DNA from: Cephalotus follicularis
Taxonomy: Eukaryota > Streptophyta > Magnoliopsida > Oxalidales > Cephalotaceae
DNA length: 64,000 nt
Assembly (NCBI GenBank): GCA_001972305.1
Contig: BDDD01002119.1
Location: 204,866 to 268,865, forward strand
Direction of reading: 5' to 3'
In this document: positions 21,014 to 32,292 of the stretch, piece after piece
How positions within the stretch are numbered: position 1 is the stretch's first letter
Layout: every line of letters starts with the position of its first letter
The notes under the pieces: model-generated
The model's input: only the letters and a program-made list of their open reading frames with translations
Database searches by the model: none
What the model was told of the DNA's origin: nothing
Position numbers and translations under genes: made by a program

Positions 21014-21369
21014 CCAGTCGGCTGTCTACCCATGACAGTCGGCTGCTTTCCTTCGACAGCTAGCTGTCCCAGCTCAAGCAGTCGGCTGCCTCCTACAACA
21101 GTCGGCTGTCCCCTCTTGACAGTCGGCTGCCTTCCTCATCTAGTCGGCTGCCCCCTGTTGGCAGTCGACTGCCTTCCTCATCGAGTCGGCTACCTTATCT
21201 TGGCAGTCGACTACACAACCTCCTGCAAATGTGTTCTATCAAACGCATGAGCAGTCGACTGGTTCCTATGTCCAGTCGGCTACCCTCCCATTGAGTAGTC
21301 GACTATTAGTATTGAACAGTCGGCTATTCAAGCCCGCCAGTCGGCCGCCCGCCTTGGCAGTCGACTGGA
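21014..21369 (-). repeat. CAGYCGACTG motif cluster 2 of LTR D
   Basis: About 15 copies of AGTCGGCTG or AGTCGACTG on the + strand (CAGYCGACT on the element strand), spaced roughly 15-40 bp apart. AGTCGACT is palindromic. Spacers are not repeats of one another. Confidence 0.9.
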
Positions 21370-21918
21370 TTTACACCAGTAGGCAAAAACAGTAGTTAAA
21401 ATGCACATCTTTCACACTTCAATCCAACCAAACACGAGCATTTCAACAACAACACATACATTTATGCTCATAACATGGTTCATAGCATGCATTTTACCCA
21501 TTACGTCCATTGTAACAAAACTTAAACCACAATTATGAGATTTACCCCTACCTTAGAATTCCAAGTTAGGAATTGCAATCCACCTCTTTAAGTTCCTATC
21601 CAAGTTCCCAAGCCTCTGAATTCGTCCAGCAACTCCAACGGATCTGGATTCTCCGGTCAGTGGTCCAAGCTTCCCAAAAACACAGCCCACACAATGCTCT
21701 TTGGAACACAACACACACACTTCCTCTCCTTTCTCCTTCACACTCTTGAACTTTCTTCTCCTTTCGGCATGATTGGTGAAGATTGAAGGAGAGAAAACAC
21801 GTTTTTATGGAGAACACAACCCTCTCTCTCTTCTCTTTTCTCTGGCCACATTAAAACAAAACACTCTCTCTTTTTCCACCAACAGTCTGGCTCGCACGTT
21901 ATACTGCCAGACCTGTCG

Positions 21919-22047
21919 ACAGTCGACTGCCTAGACCTGGCAGTCGGCTGTCCCTGCCGACACTATCCAGCCGGCTGCCTCATACAACAGGTAGCTGGTT
22001 CCTTCCCACAGGGTCCAGTCGACTGCCCCTCATGGGCAGTCGGCTGC
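21919..22047 (-). repeat. CAGYCGACTG motif cluster 1 of LTR D
   Basis: Five or so copies of the same word (AGTCGACTG, AGTCGGCTG, CAGCCGGCTG) within 130 bp. Confidence 0.85.
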
Positions 22048-22191
22048 CCGCCCTGCACATGCACTTCCACACTTCAACTTTTGCCCAAGTTCAACATTAC
22101 AAATAGGGAAAAGTCATAATTCTCATTAATTCAAAGCGTAAATTACATCGTAAAACAATATTACAGCTTAATAAAAATCTCGGGCGTTACA

Positions 22192-22661
22192 TCCACCCCT
22201 CCTTCAAGGAATTTCGTCCTCGAAATTAAAACAACACTAAAACAAAAGAGGGTAACGCTCTCTAATGTCCTCTTCGCGTTCCCAAGTCGCCTCATCGGGT
22301 CGATGGAACTGCCACTGAACCTTCACCATAGGAATGGTTCGGTTCCTCAATACCTGTGTCTTCCAATCCAGAATCTGCACCGGTAACTCCTCGCAAGATA
22401 GATCATCTTGCACAGGGACTGAATCATAATTCAAGACATGTGACGGGTCTCGAATATACCTCCTCAACATAGACACATGGAAGACATCGTGCATGTTTGA
22501 CAGTGCGGGAGGTAAAGCAAGCTGATAATCCACCTCCCCAACTCTCTCCAAGATCTCGAAAGGACCAATGTAGCGCGGAGCTAACTTGCCCTTCTTCCCA
22601 AATCCCTGTAAGCCCTTCCACGGCGAAACCTTTAGAAGCACATGATCACCAAAGTCGAAGG
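22192..22661 (-). pseudogene. Gypsy D integrase C-terminus with chromodomain-like end
   Basis: Minus strand 22237-22641 is open for 134 codons: VSPWKGLQGFGKKGKLAPRYIGPFEILERVG, NMHDVFHVSMLRRY, then a chromodomain-like tail (PVQILDWKTQVLRNRTI, VKVQWQ, EATWEREEDIRERYP) before a stop, PPT and 3' LTR. This is the end of a chromovirus (Tekay/Del-type) polyprotein. At about 22662 the reading stops and the sequence switches to the opposite strand of the same gene. Confidence 0.9.
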
Positions 22662-23932
22662 TCAGACATTACTTATATGGGGCACAGTTTGAGATTTTCA
22701 CTGACCACAAGAGTTTGAGGTATCTTTTCTGTCAAGATACACTAAACATGAGACAACGGCGGTGGGTTGAATTCTTTAATGATTATGACTGCAGTATCCA
22801 GTACCATCCCGGGAAAGTAAATGTGGTTGCAGATGCTTTGAGCCGTAGGGCTATGGTTGCTAACACGATGATATCTCAGTGGAAGATGTTAGAGGACTCC
22901 CAAGAGTGGTCTCCGTTTAATCAGTCACCGGGGATCTTTGTGGCCGACATGCGAGTGCGGCCTGTGTTACTGGATCACATCAGGGATGCACAACCACATG
23001 ATACGGAGTTGCAACGAATTTGGGAGAACCTGGACTCGGAATCTAATTTTTGAGTGCATGCTGATGGTATTCTGAGGTATCGGGGACGTGTGTGTCTTCC
23101 GAATGAACCAGGGTTGAAGAATGAGTTAATTCGCGGGGCTCATAAATCTTCGTACAGTATTCATCCTGGTAGCACTAAAATGTATCAAGATATGAGGAAG
23201 ACTTACTGGTGGCCTGGCATGAAACGTGAAATCGCCGAGTATGTGGCGAAGTGTTATACCTGTCAAACAGTTAAAGCCGAACATCAGAGGCCAGCGGGTT
23301 TGTTGCAGCCGTTACCGATTCCGGAATGGAAATGGGAGCATGTGACGATGGATTTTGTTTCGGGTTTTCCTCTGACTCGGAACCGTCACAATGCGGTATG
23401 GGTTATTGTGGATCGGCTTACCAAATCGGCACATTTTCTACCTACGCATGTCACAGATTTTGCGAGCAAGTTGGCTCGGTTATACATCAAGGAGATCGTG
23501 AGGTTGCACGGTGTTCCTGTGAGTATAGTTTGTGACAGGGATTCGATCTTCACTTCCAACTTTTGGAAGAGATTTCAGTCAGCTTTTGGGACGAAGCTGA
23601 ATCTCAGTATTGCTTTCCACCGACAGACAGATGGCCAGTCAGAGCGTACTATCCAGACCTTGGAGGATATGCTTCGAGCTTGTATGGTTGACTTTGCTGG
23701 TACTTGGGAGGACCACATTCCTCTGATAGAGTTTTCTTACAATAACAGCTATCATGCTAGTATCGGTATGGCTCCGTATGAGGCTTTGTACGGAAGGAAG
23801 TGTAAATCACCCATCTATTGGGATGAGGTCGATGAGTGACCCTTGCTTGGGTCGGATCTGGTGGAGGAGACTTCTGAGAAGATCGGGTTCATCAGGGAGA
23901 AACTGCTTGCTGCTCAAAGCAGGCAGAAGAGA
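22662..23932 (+). pseudogene. Inverted gypsy fragment: RNase H end to integrase core
   Basis: The + strand encodes the RNase H end (IFTDH-like block then [20 protein letters not shown] and [15 protein letters not shown]), an H2C2 zinc region ([18 protein letters not shown]), and the integrase core with [15 protein letters not shown] and [12 protein letters not shown]. It ends at LLAAQSRQKR. The next residues of this gene are found on the minus strand at 22661, so the two pieces abut head-to-head. Two stops split it (after SNF at 23053 and after DEVDE at 23839). RT and everything upstream is missing. Confidence 0.9.
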
Positions 23933-23938
23933 CCTCTA

Positions 23939-23966
23939 AAAAACATTTTCTGCAGAAAATGTTTTT
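23939..23966. repeat. 28-bp perfect palindrome at rearrangement junction
   Basis: The half-site AAAAACATTTTCTG is followed at once by its exact complement, centred between 23952 and 23953 (CTG|CAG). It starts about 6 bp after the end of the inverted gypsy fragment. Confidence 0.95.
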
Positions 23967-24768
23967 AACTAGCCTCCTCCTTCTCTTTCCCACTCTCCCA
24001 TTCACTTAAGATCATGGTCCTTACTCCTCGGGAGTCTGCGGCCATGATCCCCACGTTCCCATAACATGCAAGAATGGGAGATGGTAGCTAGAGATGAGAG
24101 AGAAAACGTGTCCACGAAGTGAGCTCATGCACAGGTTGCACGTTCTGCTCAAAGACGTCGACGCCTTCCAAAAGGACATCGACGCTTATGCAATGTGGTA
24201 CCAAGAACATCGACTCTTTCTAAAAGGCATCGACGCCTATAAAAATGTTAAGTATCGACTTCTTTCTAAAAGACGTCGACTCTTTGTCTGGTCAGTGAAG
24301 TAATAAGAGTCTAACTCTTTTAGTGATCTCCTGTACCCTTCGAATATTGGTTAAGTAAGATCAAACATATGTGTTTCCACAAAATGCAAAATCCACATAA
24401 CCGATATTTGACACCAAGACTTAATATGTCCAACATATCAAAGACTAATCATTATAAGGCAGGGACCCTTTAAAATCTTGGTTAAAACAAGAGGTGTTCA
24501 TAAATTACCGAAATACCCCTAGGGTCTGGTTTAGCCATTATCTCACAGCCTCCATGCTAGGCATCCAACCTTATGTCAGGGCATCACAAGTGTAAGCAGG
24601 TAAATAATAAACTACTTCAATTAAGTGATAAAACACAAGTGATATAGCCATAACAAAATTAGCACGCATCATATATATAAGGAATAAGATTGTTTCATAT
24701 AAGATAAGATATAATTTGACAACCCATCTAATGGCTTGTCGGGTCACTATATCTAACATATACTATTT
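23967..24768. other. Unclassified repeat sequence with GTCGAC words
   Basis: About 800 bp with no coding signal. 24147-24292 holds six copies of CRTCGACKCY words (GACGTCGACGCCTTCC, ACATCGACGCTTAT and relatives), like cluster 1 of LTR B, so this part is probably an LTR remnant. The remainder (24300-24768) is unassigned and ends at GTCACTATATCTAACA. Confidence 0.5.
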
Positions 24769-26895
24769 GTAATATTTTTGCATTTGTATGGATTATTGTT
24801 GTTGTTGAGTGATTGTTGGTTGCCCATATGTTAAATGGAAGGAATGAGGAACTGGGTATATGTATAATCTGTTTTACTGGTTTTAAAACAGATGTTCATG
24901 GATTTTGGACATAGTTTCACTGATTTGCGAATAGTCTTGTAAACTGCATTTTCTATCAAAACCGTCAACGCTTTCATTGCCTTGAAACTGAGTAGTCGAT
25001 GTGTTATACTTATGCTTTCTAAAACCGTCGACTCTTTTGTGTGTTAAACTGAATAGTCTACACTTTACGCTGTTAAACTAAACTAGTCGACGCTTAGCTC
25101 CCTGTTTTGTGAAATGGCACCGTTTCTCGTTGTTTCAATTCCAAACAGTTTCTTCTTTAAATTGATTCCATAGGAAGCCTCCCTAAGGCTTTGTATCCTA
25201 TGTGAATCATCTTTTAACACTGTTGAATCTTAAATCAAGTTTTCAAGTGATTCTTGAATAAAATGCAACAAAGAGTTTATACAAATGATTTTCAAGAATG
25301 GTTAGGATAGCGCCTTTGGGACATTTGGACGCGGATGATCTCACTGGACTTCCTCTCCATTGTTTTACAAACTCGATAGGGACCAACAAATGATTTTGGA
25401 AACAGAAATGACTTATGGATACGAAAAATAACTTATGATTATGGAGATGAATTATAAACTGTTTTGACGGACGTGGATCCTACATGATCCCTTTATTAGG
25501 TCCCTATCATTTCTACAAAATACGATTATGGGTTACGAGTATTACAAGGTACGACTATGATGGATATTATTGTTTGAGACCTATGAGATAACCCATTCAT
25601 AATCTACGTTTCTGTCGCGAGGATTATAGGTGTTAGATCACATGATCACTGGAGGTTACTGGAGCCTACGGGTTATGACCATTTTTATGGCTTAACCACT
25701 ATACTTACGGGTTCTGACCGTTTTTATGGCTTTACCACTATACTTATGGGTTTTGACCATTTTTAGGGCTTAACCAACTATTACTGGCTATGATCGTTTT
25801 GACGGCTTAGCCATGATGTAATCAGCGTTATCTCTTCCCCACTCGGCTACGACCTTAAAAGGGTAGGTAGTCGGTGGTAGTACTATCTCGGGCCGAAGGC
25901 GCAGAGTAGTACTCAGAACTACGAATTGTTTGTCCCTACGTATGATTTCTGATTGTTTACAAAGTGTCTGCAGGCCTATGGCATTTGATGTGATTAGGAC
26001 CATCCAAGTATACCACTGCTTAGGGACGGTTGGTATACTGACGTTGTCCGCAATTGTCATTCATACTCATGACATTATATGACACATGATACACATTGTT
26101 CACCACATGACATATGATTATATTGATTACATGCATAGCACATTACTACCCTGTGGCATGCATGACATATTTTTATATACCTATTGCACTACATGGCATA
26201 TAGTATACCTACACGATATTATGTCGCTGACCCATATCCCCTTTATGCGGAATGGGTCAGGCTCAGGCCCAGGTGATGGACTACAGTGAGGTAAACTGAG
26301 TAGGACGGGTTTTCTATAGCATATTTTGTTAGCCAATTGTGTATGGTTTTGCTTATAAAGAGTTGTATAAAAGGGGGCTCATGTTTATGATTGAATTGTA
26401 TTGAGATATAAGACTTGTTATGTATGAGAGACAAAATCTAAAGATGTATAAGAGATGTTTTATTTCAGCTATCAACCTGCTGACATGTGGCAGTGCTTAT
26501 GATATGTGTGTTGATGTATTAGACAGGGACAAGTCCATCATCTGAGATATTAGAATGATTTAATAATGAGTCTAAGTTGTGATTGCTGAGAGCTTAGCCC
26601 CATATATATATAAACTGCTGATTCCTTGTTCGGGAGTGTGGAGATATAAATTGTGTTTTCTTTACAGGGGGGTATAGTCCGATAAAGGAATACTTCATAC
26701 CCGATTTTGGGAGATTTTAAGAGTTAGTTTTTATTCAATTTGATTATTCCGTTGATGTATTATGACTTTGATTTAAAGTTATATATATATCTATATATAG
26801 CACTTTGGAGTATGATGATGATATAAATAGATTGAAGGGAATGTATATCACGCGTCGGATCACGGGGGTTTACTCTCACAGTTCGGGGCATGACA
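24769..26895 (+). repeat. Truncated family-A gypsy LTR (3' 2.1 kb)
   Basis: Block by block it follows the 3' LTR of element A: TTTTGCATT…GGATT, GTCGAC words at 24965-25095, the CCATAGGAAGCCTCCCTAAGG block, the GTTGGTATACTGACG block, GGGTCAGGC..GGCCCAGG, the ATTTCAGCTAT..ACCTG block, TTTCTTTACAGGGGGG, and an end GGTTCGGGGCATGACA at 26895. The first ~1 kb, including the TGTAATGCCCCG start, is missing. Confidence 0.8.
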
Positions 26896-27691
26896 TGCTT
26901 GCATTTGCATGTTTCAAAGATTTTAAATTATTTCAAATGGATGTGAAAAGTGCGTTTTTAAACAGTTTTATAAAGGAGGAAGTGTATGTGGAACAACCTC
27001 CCAGTTTTGAAAATCCAAATTTTCCAAATAATGTTTTTAAATTAGAAAAAAGCTTTATATGGTTTGAAGCAAGCTCCAAGAGCTTTGTATGAAAGGTTGA
27101 GTATTTTCTTATTGAAAATGGTTTTAAAAGAGGAAACATTCATATTACTCTTTTCACCAAAACTCAAAAGGATGATTTGTTAATTATACAAATATATGTT
27201 GATGATAGTATATTTGCTGCTACTAATGAAAATTTGTGCAAAGAATTTGCTGAGATTATCCAGGCCGAATTTGAAATGAGCATAATGGGAGAGCTCAACC
27301 TCTTCCTTGGACTGCAAATCAAGAAATCAATAGAAGGAATTTTCATCAACCAAGCCAAGTATATTCAAGATCTATTAAAGAGGTTTGGATGGAAAAGTCA
27401 AAAACAAGCAAGACTCCAATGAGCACAACTACAAAGCTTGACAAGGATGAACATGGTAAACCTGTAGATCAAAAGCATTATAGAAGTATGATTAGATCTT
27501 TGTTATATTTGACTGCTAATAGGCCTGATATAATGTTTAGTGTATGTTTGTGTGCTAGATTTCTATATTCACCTAAGGAGTCTCACTTACTTGCTGTGAA
27601 AAGAATCTTTAAATATTTGACATACACTCCTACTTTAGGACTATTTTATTCTAGGGATTCATGTTTTGATTTGCATGCATATTCAGATGCT
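26896..27691 (+). pseudogene. SIRE/Maximus-type copia RT to RNase H fragment
   Basis: The + strand carries FKLFQMDVKSAFLNSFIKEEVYVEQPP, then (after a shift) YGLKQAPRALYERL, IIQIYVDDSIFAATNENLCKEF, MGELNLFLGLQIKKS, EGIFINQAKYIQDLLKRFG and, in another frame, TPMSTTTKLDKDEHGKPVDQKHYRSMI through LFYSRDSCFDLHAYSDA. This is the RT of SIRE/Maximus-type copia elements. Frame breaks occur near 27060 and 27390. It begins right at the end of a gypsy LTR and stops abruptly in RNase H. Confidence 0.88.
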
Positions 27692-27895
27692 GTCAAAATT
27701 CCCAACTCGTTGACACTTATGTTTTTCGCGTCAACGAAAATAGCAGGAGACCACATGGAGCATTGACACTTGCACCTCATGCATATCATTTTGTTGCATT
27801 CCATGTCAAGTTGTTGCACTTTCAGTTTGTATTTTAACTCTTATAGTTTGTAAGTTAAACTTTAATGTGTTTGTGTAACTTGACAGGAAATTTTA
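27692..27895. other. Short unassigned stretch
   Basis: About 200 bp between the copia fragment and LTR J. It contains TTGACAC and GCGTCAACG words but no ORF or element end that I can assign. Confidence 0.4.
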
Positions 27896-28073
27896 TGTAA
27901 TGTCATGAATTTTCATTTAATATATTATTGTAATTCCCACTGTAATTATATGATGAATTAATGAAGATTACGGATTTTCAGCTTGTAATGTTGAATTTTG
28001 AGTGACAAGTGTTAAGGAATGTTGTGATGAGTTGAAAATGCGGGGGAAAAGGGGGCGCTTAAAGGGTCGGCGC
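27896..28073 (+). repeat. LTR J, left part (178 bp)
   Basis: Starts TGTAATGTCATGAATTTTCAT and aligns block by block with the starts of LTR I and LTR B (TTGTAAT…GAATTAATGAA..). It ends where element A begins; the LTR resumes at 61288. Confidence 0.7.
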
Positions 28074-29071
28074 TGTAATGCCCCGAATAAAATAAAATAA
28101 AATAAAATAAAATAAAATAAAATAAAAATAAATAATTAATTAATTAAAAAAAAGAAAACAGCGCCAGAATGCGCTAAGCGTCATTAAGAAAAAGAAAGGG
28201 ATTGGGGCGCTATGCGCCCGAGAATGACGAGATATGCAGAGAGAGAGAGGCCAGCGAATGGAGACCGGAGAATGGGGAGAGAGAAACGGAGAGCTCTTTT
28301 AGAAGGTAACCCTTCCTTCATTCTTTCTCTTTCCTTCTCTCTTCTCCTTCCTTCTCTTCTACGCTGAATAGCCACTGTCGTGTCACCGTTCACCCTCAAT
28401 ATCATCGCGGCTAGAGCTGGTTTTCATCATGAAGACTAGCTCTGTCCGTCAGGATGACGGTTAAGGCTTAAATCTCTGGCAAATAGGCTGGAATTGGCCA
28501 AAAGTTAGCTACTGAGTCAACTCAGTGAGTTCTAACTCGCAGTCGTCTATAGTCGGCGTTTGGGGTTGAGTCACGGCGAGTCTCGGTCACCATGGGTTGA
28601 TCGAAGGTTTTTGAGGCTGATTGTGGCGTGACTAGAGCTCGAGGGACCTGGCCAGAGCTCCGGCGAGGCGTGTCAATGCTGATTCTCCACGAGTCTCAGA
28701 AATAGACGTGTAGAACGGGCCTTGTGGACGCTTATTTATGAAGTGGCCAGAGTTGTTGACGACCGACGAGTCAACTCAGTGAGTTAGACTCACTGTCGGC
28801 CGTGACGACGTGTTCTGTGTCTAGTCACGGTGAGTCTCCAGCAGCATTTTGGTGATCGACCAATTTGGACCCTGTTGGTGGCGCGGCCGGAGCTCCGGTG
28901 GTGACAGAGTTTGATTCCTGTGCGTAGAGTGTAACGAAAATGTATTGTATATGCAGTGTGGAGAGATTTGGCCAAGGATAGGAGGTTTTCAAGCTCAATT
29001 GTCACCGTAAAAGGTATGTTATAGTATTTTGCTTGCATTCATGCATTTTGAATGGATTATATGGACTGATA
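28074..29071 (+). repeat. Element A 5' LTR, first part
   Basis: Starts TGTAATGCCCCGAAT and follows the 3' LTR start at 51893 closely (CAGCGCCAGAATGC, GGGCGCTATGCGC, GCAGAGAGAGAGAGGCC, ACTCAGTGAGTT blocks). An (AAAAT)n run at 28084-28130 is expanded compared with the 3' LTR. Confidence 0.9.
28084..28130. repeat. (AAAAT)n microsatellite
   Basis: About nine AAAAT/AATAA units in the 5' LTR of element A; only about two units at the same place in the 3' LTR (51900-51915). Confidence 0.95.
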
Positions 29072-29484
29072 TGTCACACCCCGTTTTCCATTCACGTTAG
29101 ACAAGCATATGTGGTGATATCAGTAATTGAATATATTCCAGCATTCATTTAACAAAACATAAAATAATATGCGGAAGCATTCAATAAGCCAGAATATAAC
29201 ATAAGTCATCCGCACGCATCCCATACTACGTGCGGTTACAATTCAAATAAATTATCCTTACAAGCGGAAGTACAACATTAACGAGGTATGAACCAAGACA
29301 TCCGCACGCATCCCATACTACGTGCAGGTACAAGTCAAAATAATAATTATCCTTACATAAGGAAAATACCACAGTACACGGAGTGTGATCCGTTCGATAC
29401 AATAATACATAAGGGAAATAACAACCTTAAAACGAAACAAGAAGCTCTCCAAGCTTCAGCAGCAATCTTCAAACGTCTTTGCTT
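29072..29484 (-). repeat. Element C 3' LTR tip (413 bp)
   Basis: Nearly identical to 43208-43619 (start TGTCACACCCCGTTTTCC). The match stops at GTCTTTGCTT, where LTR F begins. The rest of this LTR is missing. Confidence 0.9.
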
Positions 29485-32172
29485 TGTAACACTCCGTGTT
29501 ATATTTTGGAATATGCAATTTACGTGTGCATGTCTTGTATTATAATTATGGACTTTTGGTGATTTAATTAAGGCATGCAATAATTTATTTTGGGACTAGG
29601 CTATTTAATTTTTATAATGGATTAAACTATTGGACATTTGAATGGACTATGTTATTGAGGTTTCTAAGTGGGCTAAGCTAATTAAATTTTTAAATGGGCT
29701 AATATATAGTAGGTTTATGTGCTAAACTTATGGTTAAAAAAAAAAAGGGGCCCAAACTCTAATTTCTTTATGTATTGCTGATTTTACACCACAAGAAAGG
29801 CCCAAAATTTTATGTTATTTATGGCCCAAAATCTTGTCTTTATGTGAAAGAAAATTGGTATTTGTTGGAGATAAGATGATGGGAATGATAGAATAAAAGT
29901 GTGGTAGCATGAACTAATATCCATTCTAAATTCCTGGAAATTAAGGGTTCTTTAAAGGATAAGGAAGGTTGAGTAATTCTATGTGTTAAAAAGTGTTGAG
30001 TTGGTGTTAGAGAATGGGAGTTTATTTGATATATATATACTGCTGCCTATAGGGGATTTTTGGTTATATAGGTGTTGAAAGAAGTAATTTGTTTAACAAA
30101 ATTTGTGGTATATTGAATAATAATATATGGTGAAGTTTCAGCAGGCTAAGGAATTAATAGATTTTATTAATTTATGTATGGACTAGATGGTATAGGGGTA
30201 AATAAAAATGATGGTATACCCATTTATTGTCGGTTGTGAGCAAGAACGGGATGCACGTTATGAAATATAAGGAAATTCTTAAATTACGTATATCTAGTGG
30301 ATAATGAAACAAAAATCTGCATTTGGGGAGATTATGATAAGATTTGTTGTAAGTGTAAAGGATAGAAAAGGATCGAGTAATGACGACACGTAAAAGCATA
30401 AAGCAAATCTCACGTGCATTTTACGCATTCCATATGCATAAACTAAAAATTGTGATAATGACGAGTCTCTAATGCGATGACATTGTAGACGTGGATCCCG
30501 TATCTAATCCGGATTCTCGAAGGTCTAGTCCGCGATAGCCGATTCATTAAATCTGTGAGTGAGACATTCCCTTCCTTTATTTTACTTTGAATTCCTGTTT
30601 GTTATGTGCCCTATTGTTTGCTTTATATCATGAGTTCGGTCGGGATTTGTATGCCCGGTACGTCTTTGGCAATTTATACTTCTTGGCTTGATATGTTTTG
30701 AATAAGTAAGACCCTGATTCTGGGTGATTAGTTCACCTTCTTACATTGTGTTATATTGTGATTTTGCTGTGATACTTGCTTTCTACTCTGATGCTGGTAC
30801 TTTGTGACTTATCATTTATGTATCGGCGAGGGTGGGGTGCGTGTAGAGGACACGTAGGCCCCTCATGCGAGGAATGGACGTTATGTTTACCATGGAATTA
30901 TAGAGATAGTTTTAGCACATATTCCCCTAGAACGATGGTGGGTGCGTGTCGTGACACGTAGGCCCCTCGGACAGGGTGTGTTACGTGCAGCGTAGTAGGC
31001 CCCTCGGCAAGGGTGGGGTGCGTGCGGAGTCACGTAGGCCCCTTGTCGAGGGTGGGGTGCTACACCGTAGGCCTGTAGTGGGCTGACCAGAGATGATGAG
31101 CTTCTATTTGCACCAGCATCTCCGAATATTTATTATCTTTAAGGGCACATCGCTTGATTACACATTCTTGATTCATGATTGTTGATCTTATTTGTGAGTC
31201 TTGATTTATTTTCTGATTGATCATGTTATATTCAGATGGTATTGATTCTAATATTGTTGTTTCATTCAGCGGATGACCAGATGTTTGTTTTGAGCGTATA
31301 GTCCAATTTCGGTTATTGTATTTCCAATGTTAGTATGGAGTTGTTAGTTTTTATTATTAAAACCTTGTTCTTGAATATATCTATTTTAGCATTGATTCTT
31401 CTATATTGTATCCTATATTTCTTTCAGCGCATCCGGTTGTTTGATGGATGCACCAGGGAATGTTTTGTTCTCACTCACTAGTCATTTGGACTAACTCCCT
31501 GATATATATATTTTTTTTCAGTTGAGGCAACAGTGGACGATCCAGTTAATCCACCAGTCTAATAGTAGCAAGTTGGAGGTAGACCACGGGCCCATGCACC
31601 ATTTACTGGCAGTCATAGCCAGCCTCACATGCATACATTGGGCATTTTGGGATATTTTGCTTGTGTTTATATGCATGAATGTTAATAGATAATGGATAAT
31701 AGTTTATTTTGAAGAGTTTTTGATTATATTATAATTATGATGCCTCAGGCATGTTTTTGATAAGCCTGTGATGAATAGATTTAAAACGAACTGCTGATTC
31801 CTCCTTCGGGAGTGTGGAATATATATATAAATTGTGATTTCTTACAGGTAAAAATTTGGGAAATGTCCATTTTTAAGGGGAACCCTTGCAGTTTTTCTGC
31901 AGAATTTCATCATCTTAAAATGGACAAATATATAAGTATATCATCATGATTATGAGTCTAAAAAGAATTATTGAATTGAATACATGGTTAAACATTACAG
32001 AACTAGACAAATGGTTAGAATACTATAGACACTCAATTGTTAAGTGTGCTCAGTCAAGAGAAACTTTAAGATGGGTGACCTCCTGGGATGTTATAATTGC
32101 GTCTAGTGTAGTTAGTTTTTATAAGGCACAGCTCGTCGGTTAGGGGTAAGGTTAAAGGAACGGGTCGTGTCA
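29485..32172 (+). repeat. LTR F (about 2.69 kb)
   Basis: Starts TGTAACACTCCG and ends CGGGTCGTGTCA. It shares with LTR G the block CTTCAGCRCATCC…TTTGATGGATG and TAGTCATTTGGACTAAC before an acceptor-like TTTTTTTCAG at about 31520. No matching target duplication is seen (TTGCTT left; TAACT right), so it may be one end of a lost element or a product of rearrangement. No coding sequence inside. Confidence 0.6.
30825..31080. repeat. GC-rich minisatellite in LTR F
   Basis: About five diverged units of GAGGGTGGGGTGCGTG…GACACGTAGGCCCCTC, roughly 40-60 bp each. LTR G carries a diverged single counterpart near 36115-36200. Confidence 0.8.
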
Positions 32173-32292
32173 TAACTTCTGGATTTTTATAAGGTAAATC
32201 CTAACTTGGATTTTTACAAGCTAAATCCTAACTTCTGAATTTTTACAAGGCAAATCCTAACTTGGATTTTATAGCTAAATCCTAACTTGAAT
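32171..32292. repeat. ~27-bp tandem repeat at SIRE LTR end
   Basis: Four to five units of TAACTT(C)TGGATTTTTA followed by AAGSYAAATCC. Confidence 0.9.

Larger units (their letters stand above)
19859..22191 (-). repeat. Gypsy LTR D (2,333 bp), 3' LTR of a Tekay-like element
   Basis: On the minus strand it starts TGTAACGCCCGAG at 22191 and ends GCAAGCGGGGTGTGACA at 19859. A purine-rich tract (AAGGAGGGGTGGA) lies just upstream of its start in element orientation at 22192-22204, so it is the 3' LTR. Two clusters of CAGYCGACTG-type repeats lie at 144-272 and 822-1177 bp from the LTR start. A donor-like AAG|GTAGGGG (minus, about 21545) and an acceptor-like TTTCAG (about 20220) lie inside. Confidence 0.9.

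Noticed and set aside
21032-21250. Cys/Pro-rich 72-codon frame with repeating VGCxP units
   Set aside because: Direct translation of the AGTCGGCTGCC motif cluster; repeat-driven.
28074-28400. GGGCGCTATGCGCCC hairpin considered as a terminator or regulatory RNA
   Set aside because: Plant nuclear LTR context; short GC palindromes recur in LTRs A and G without any nearby gene.
30172-30961. Small frames in LTR F
   Set aside because: Short, AT-rich and inside an LTR; no start context or domain.
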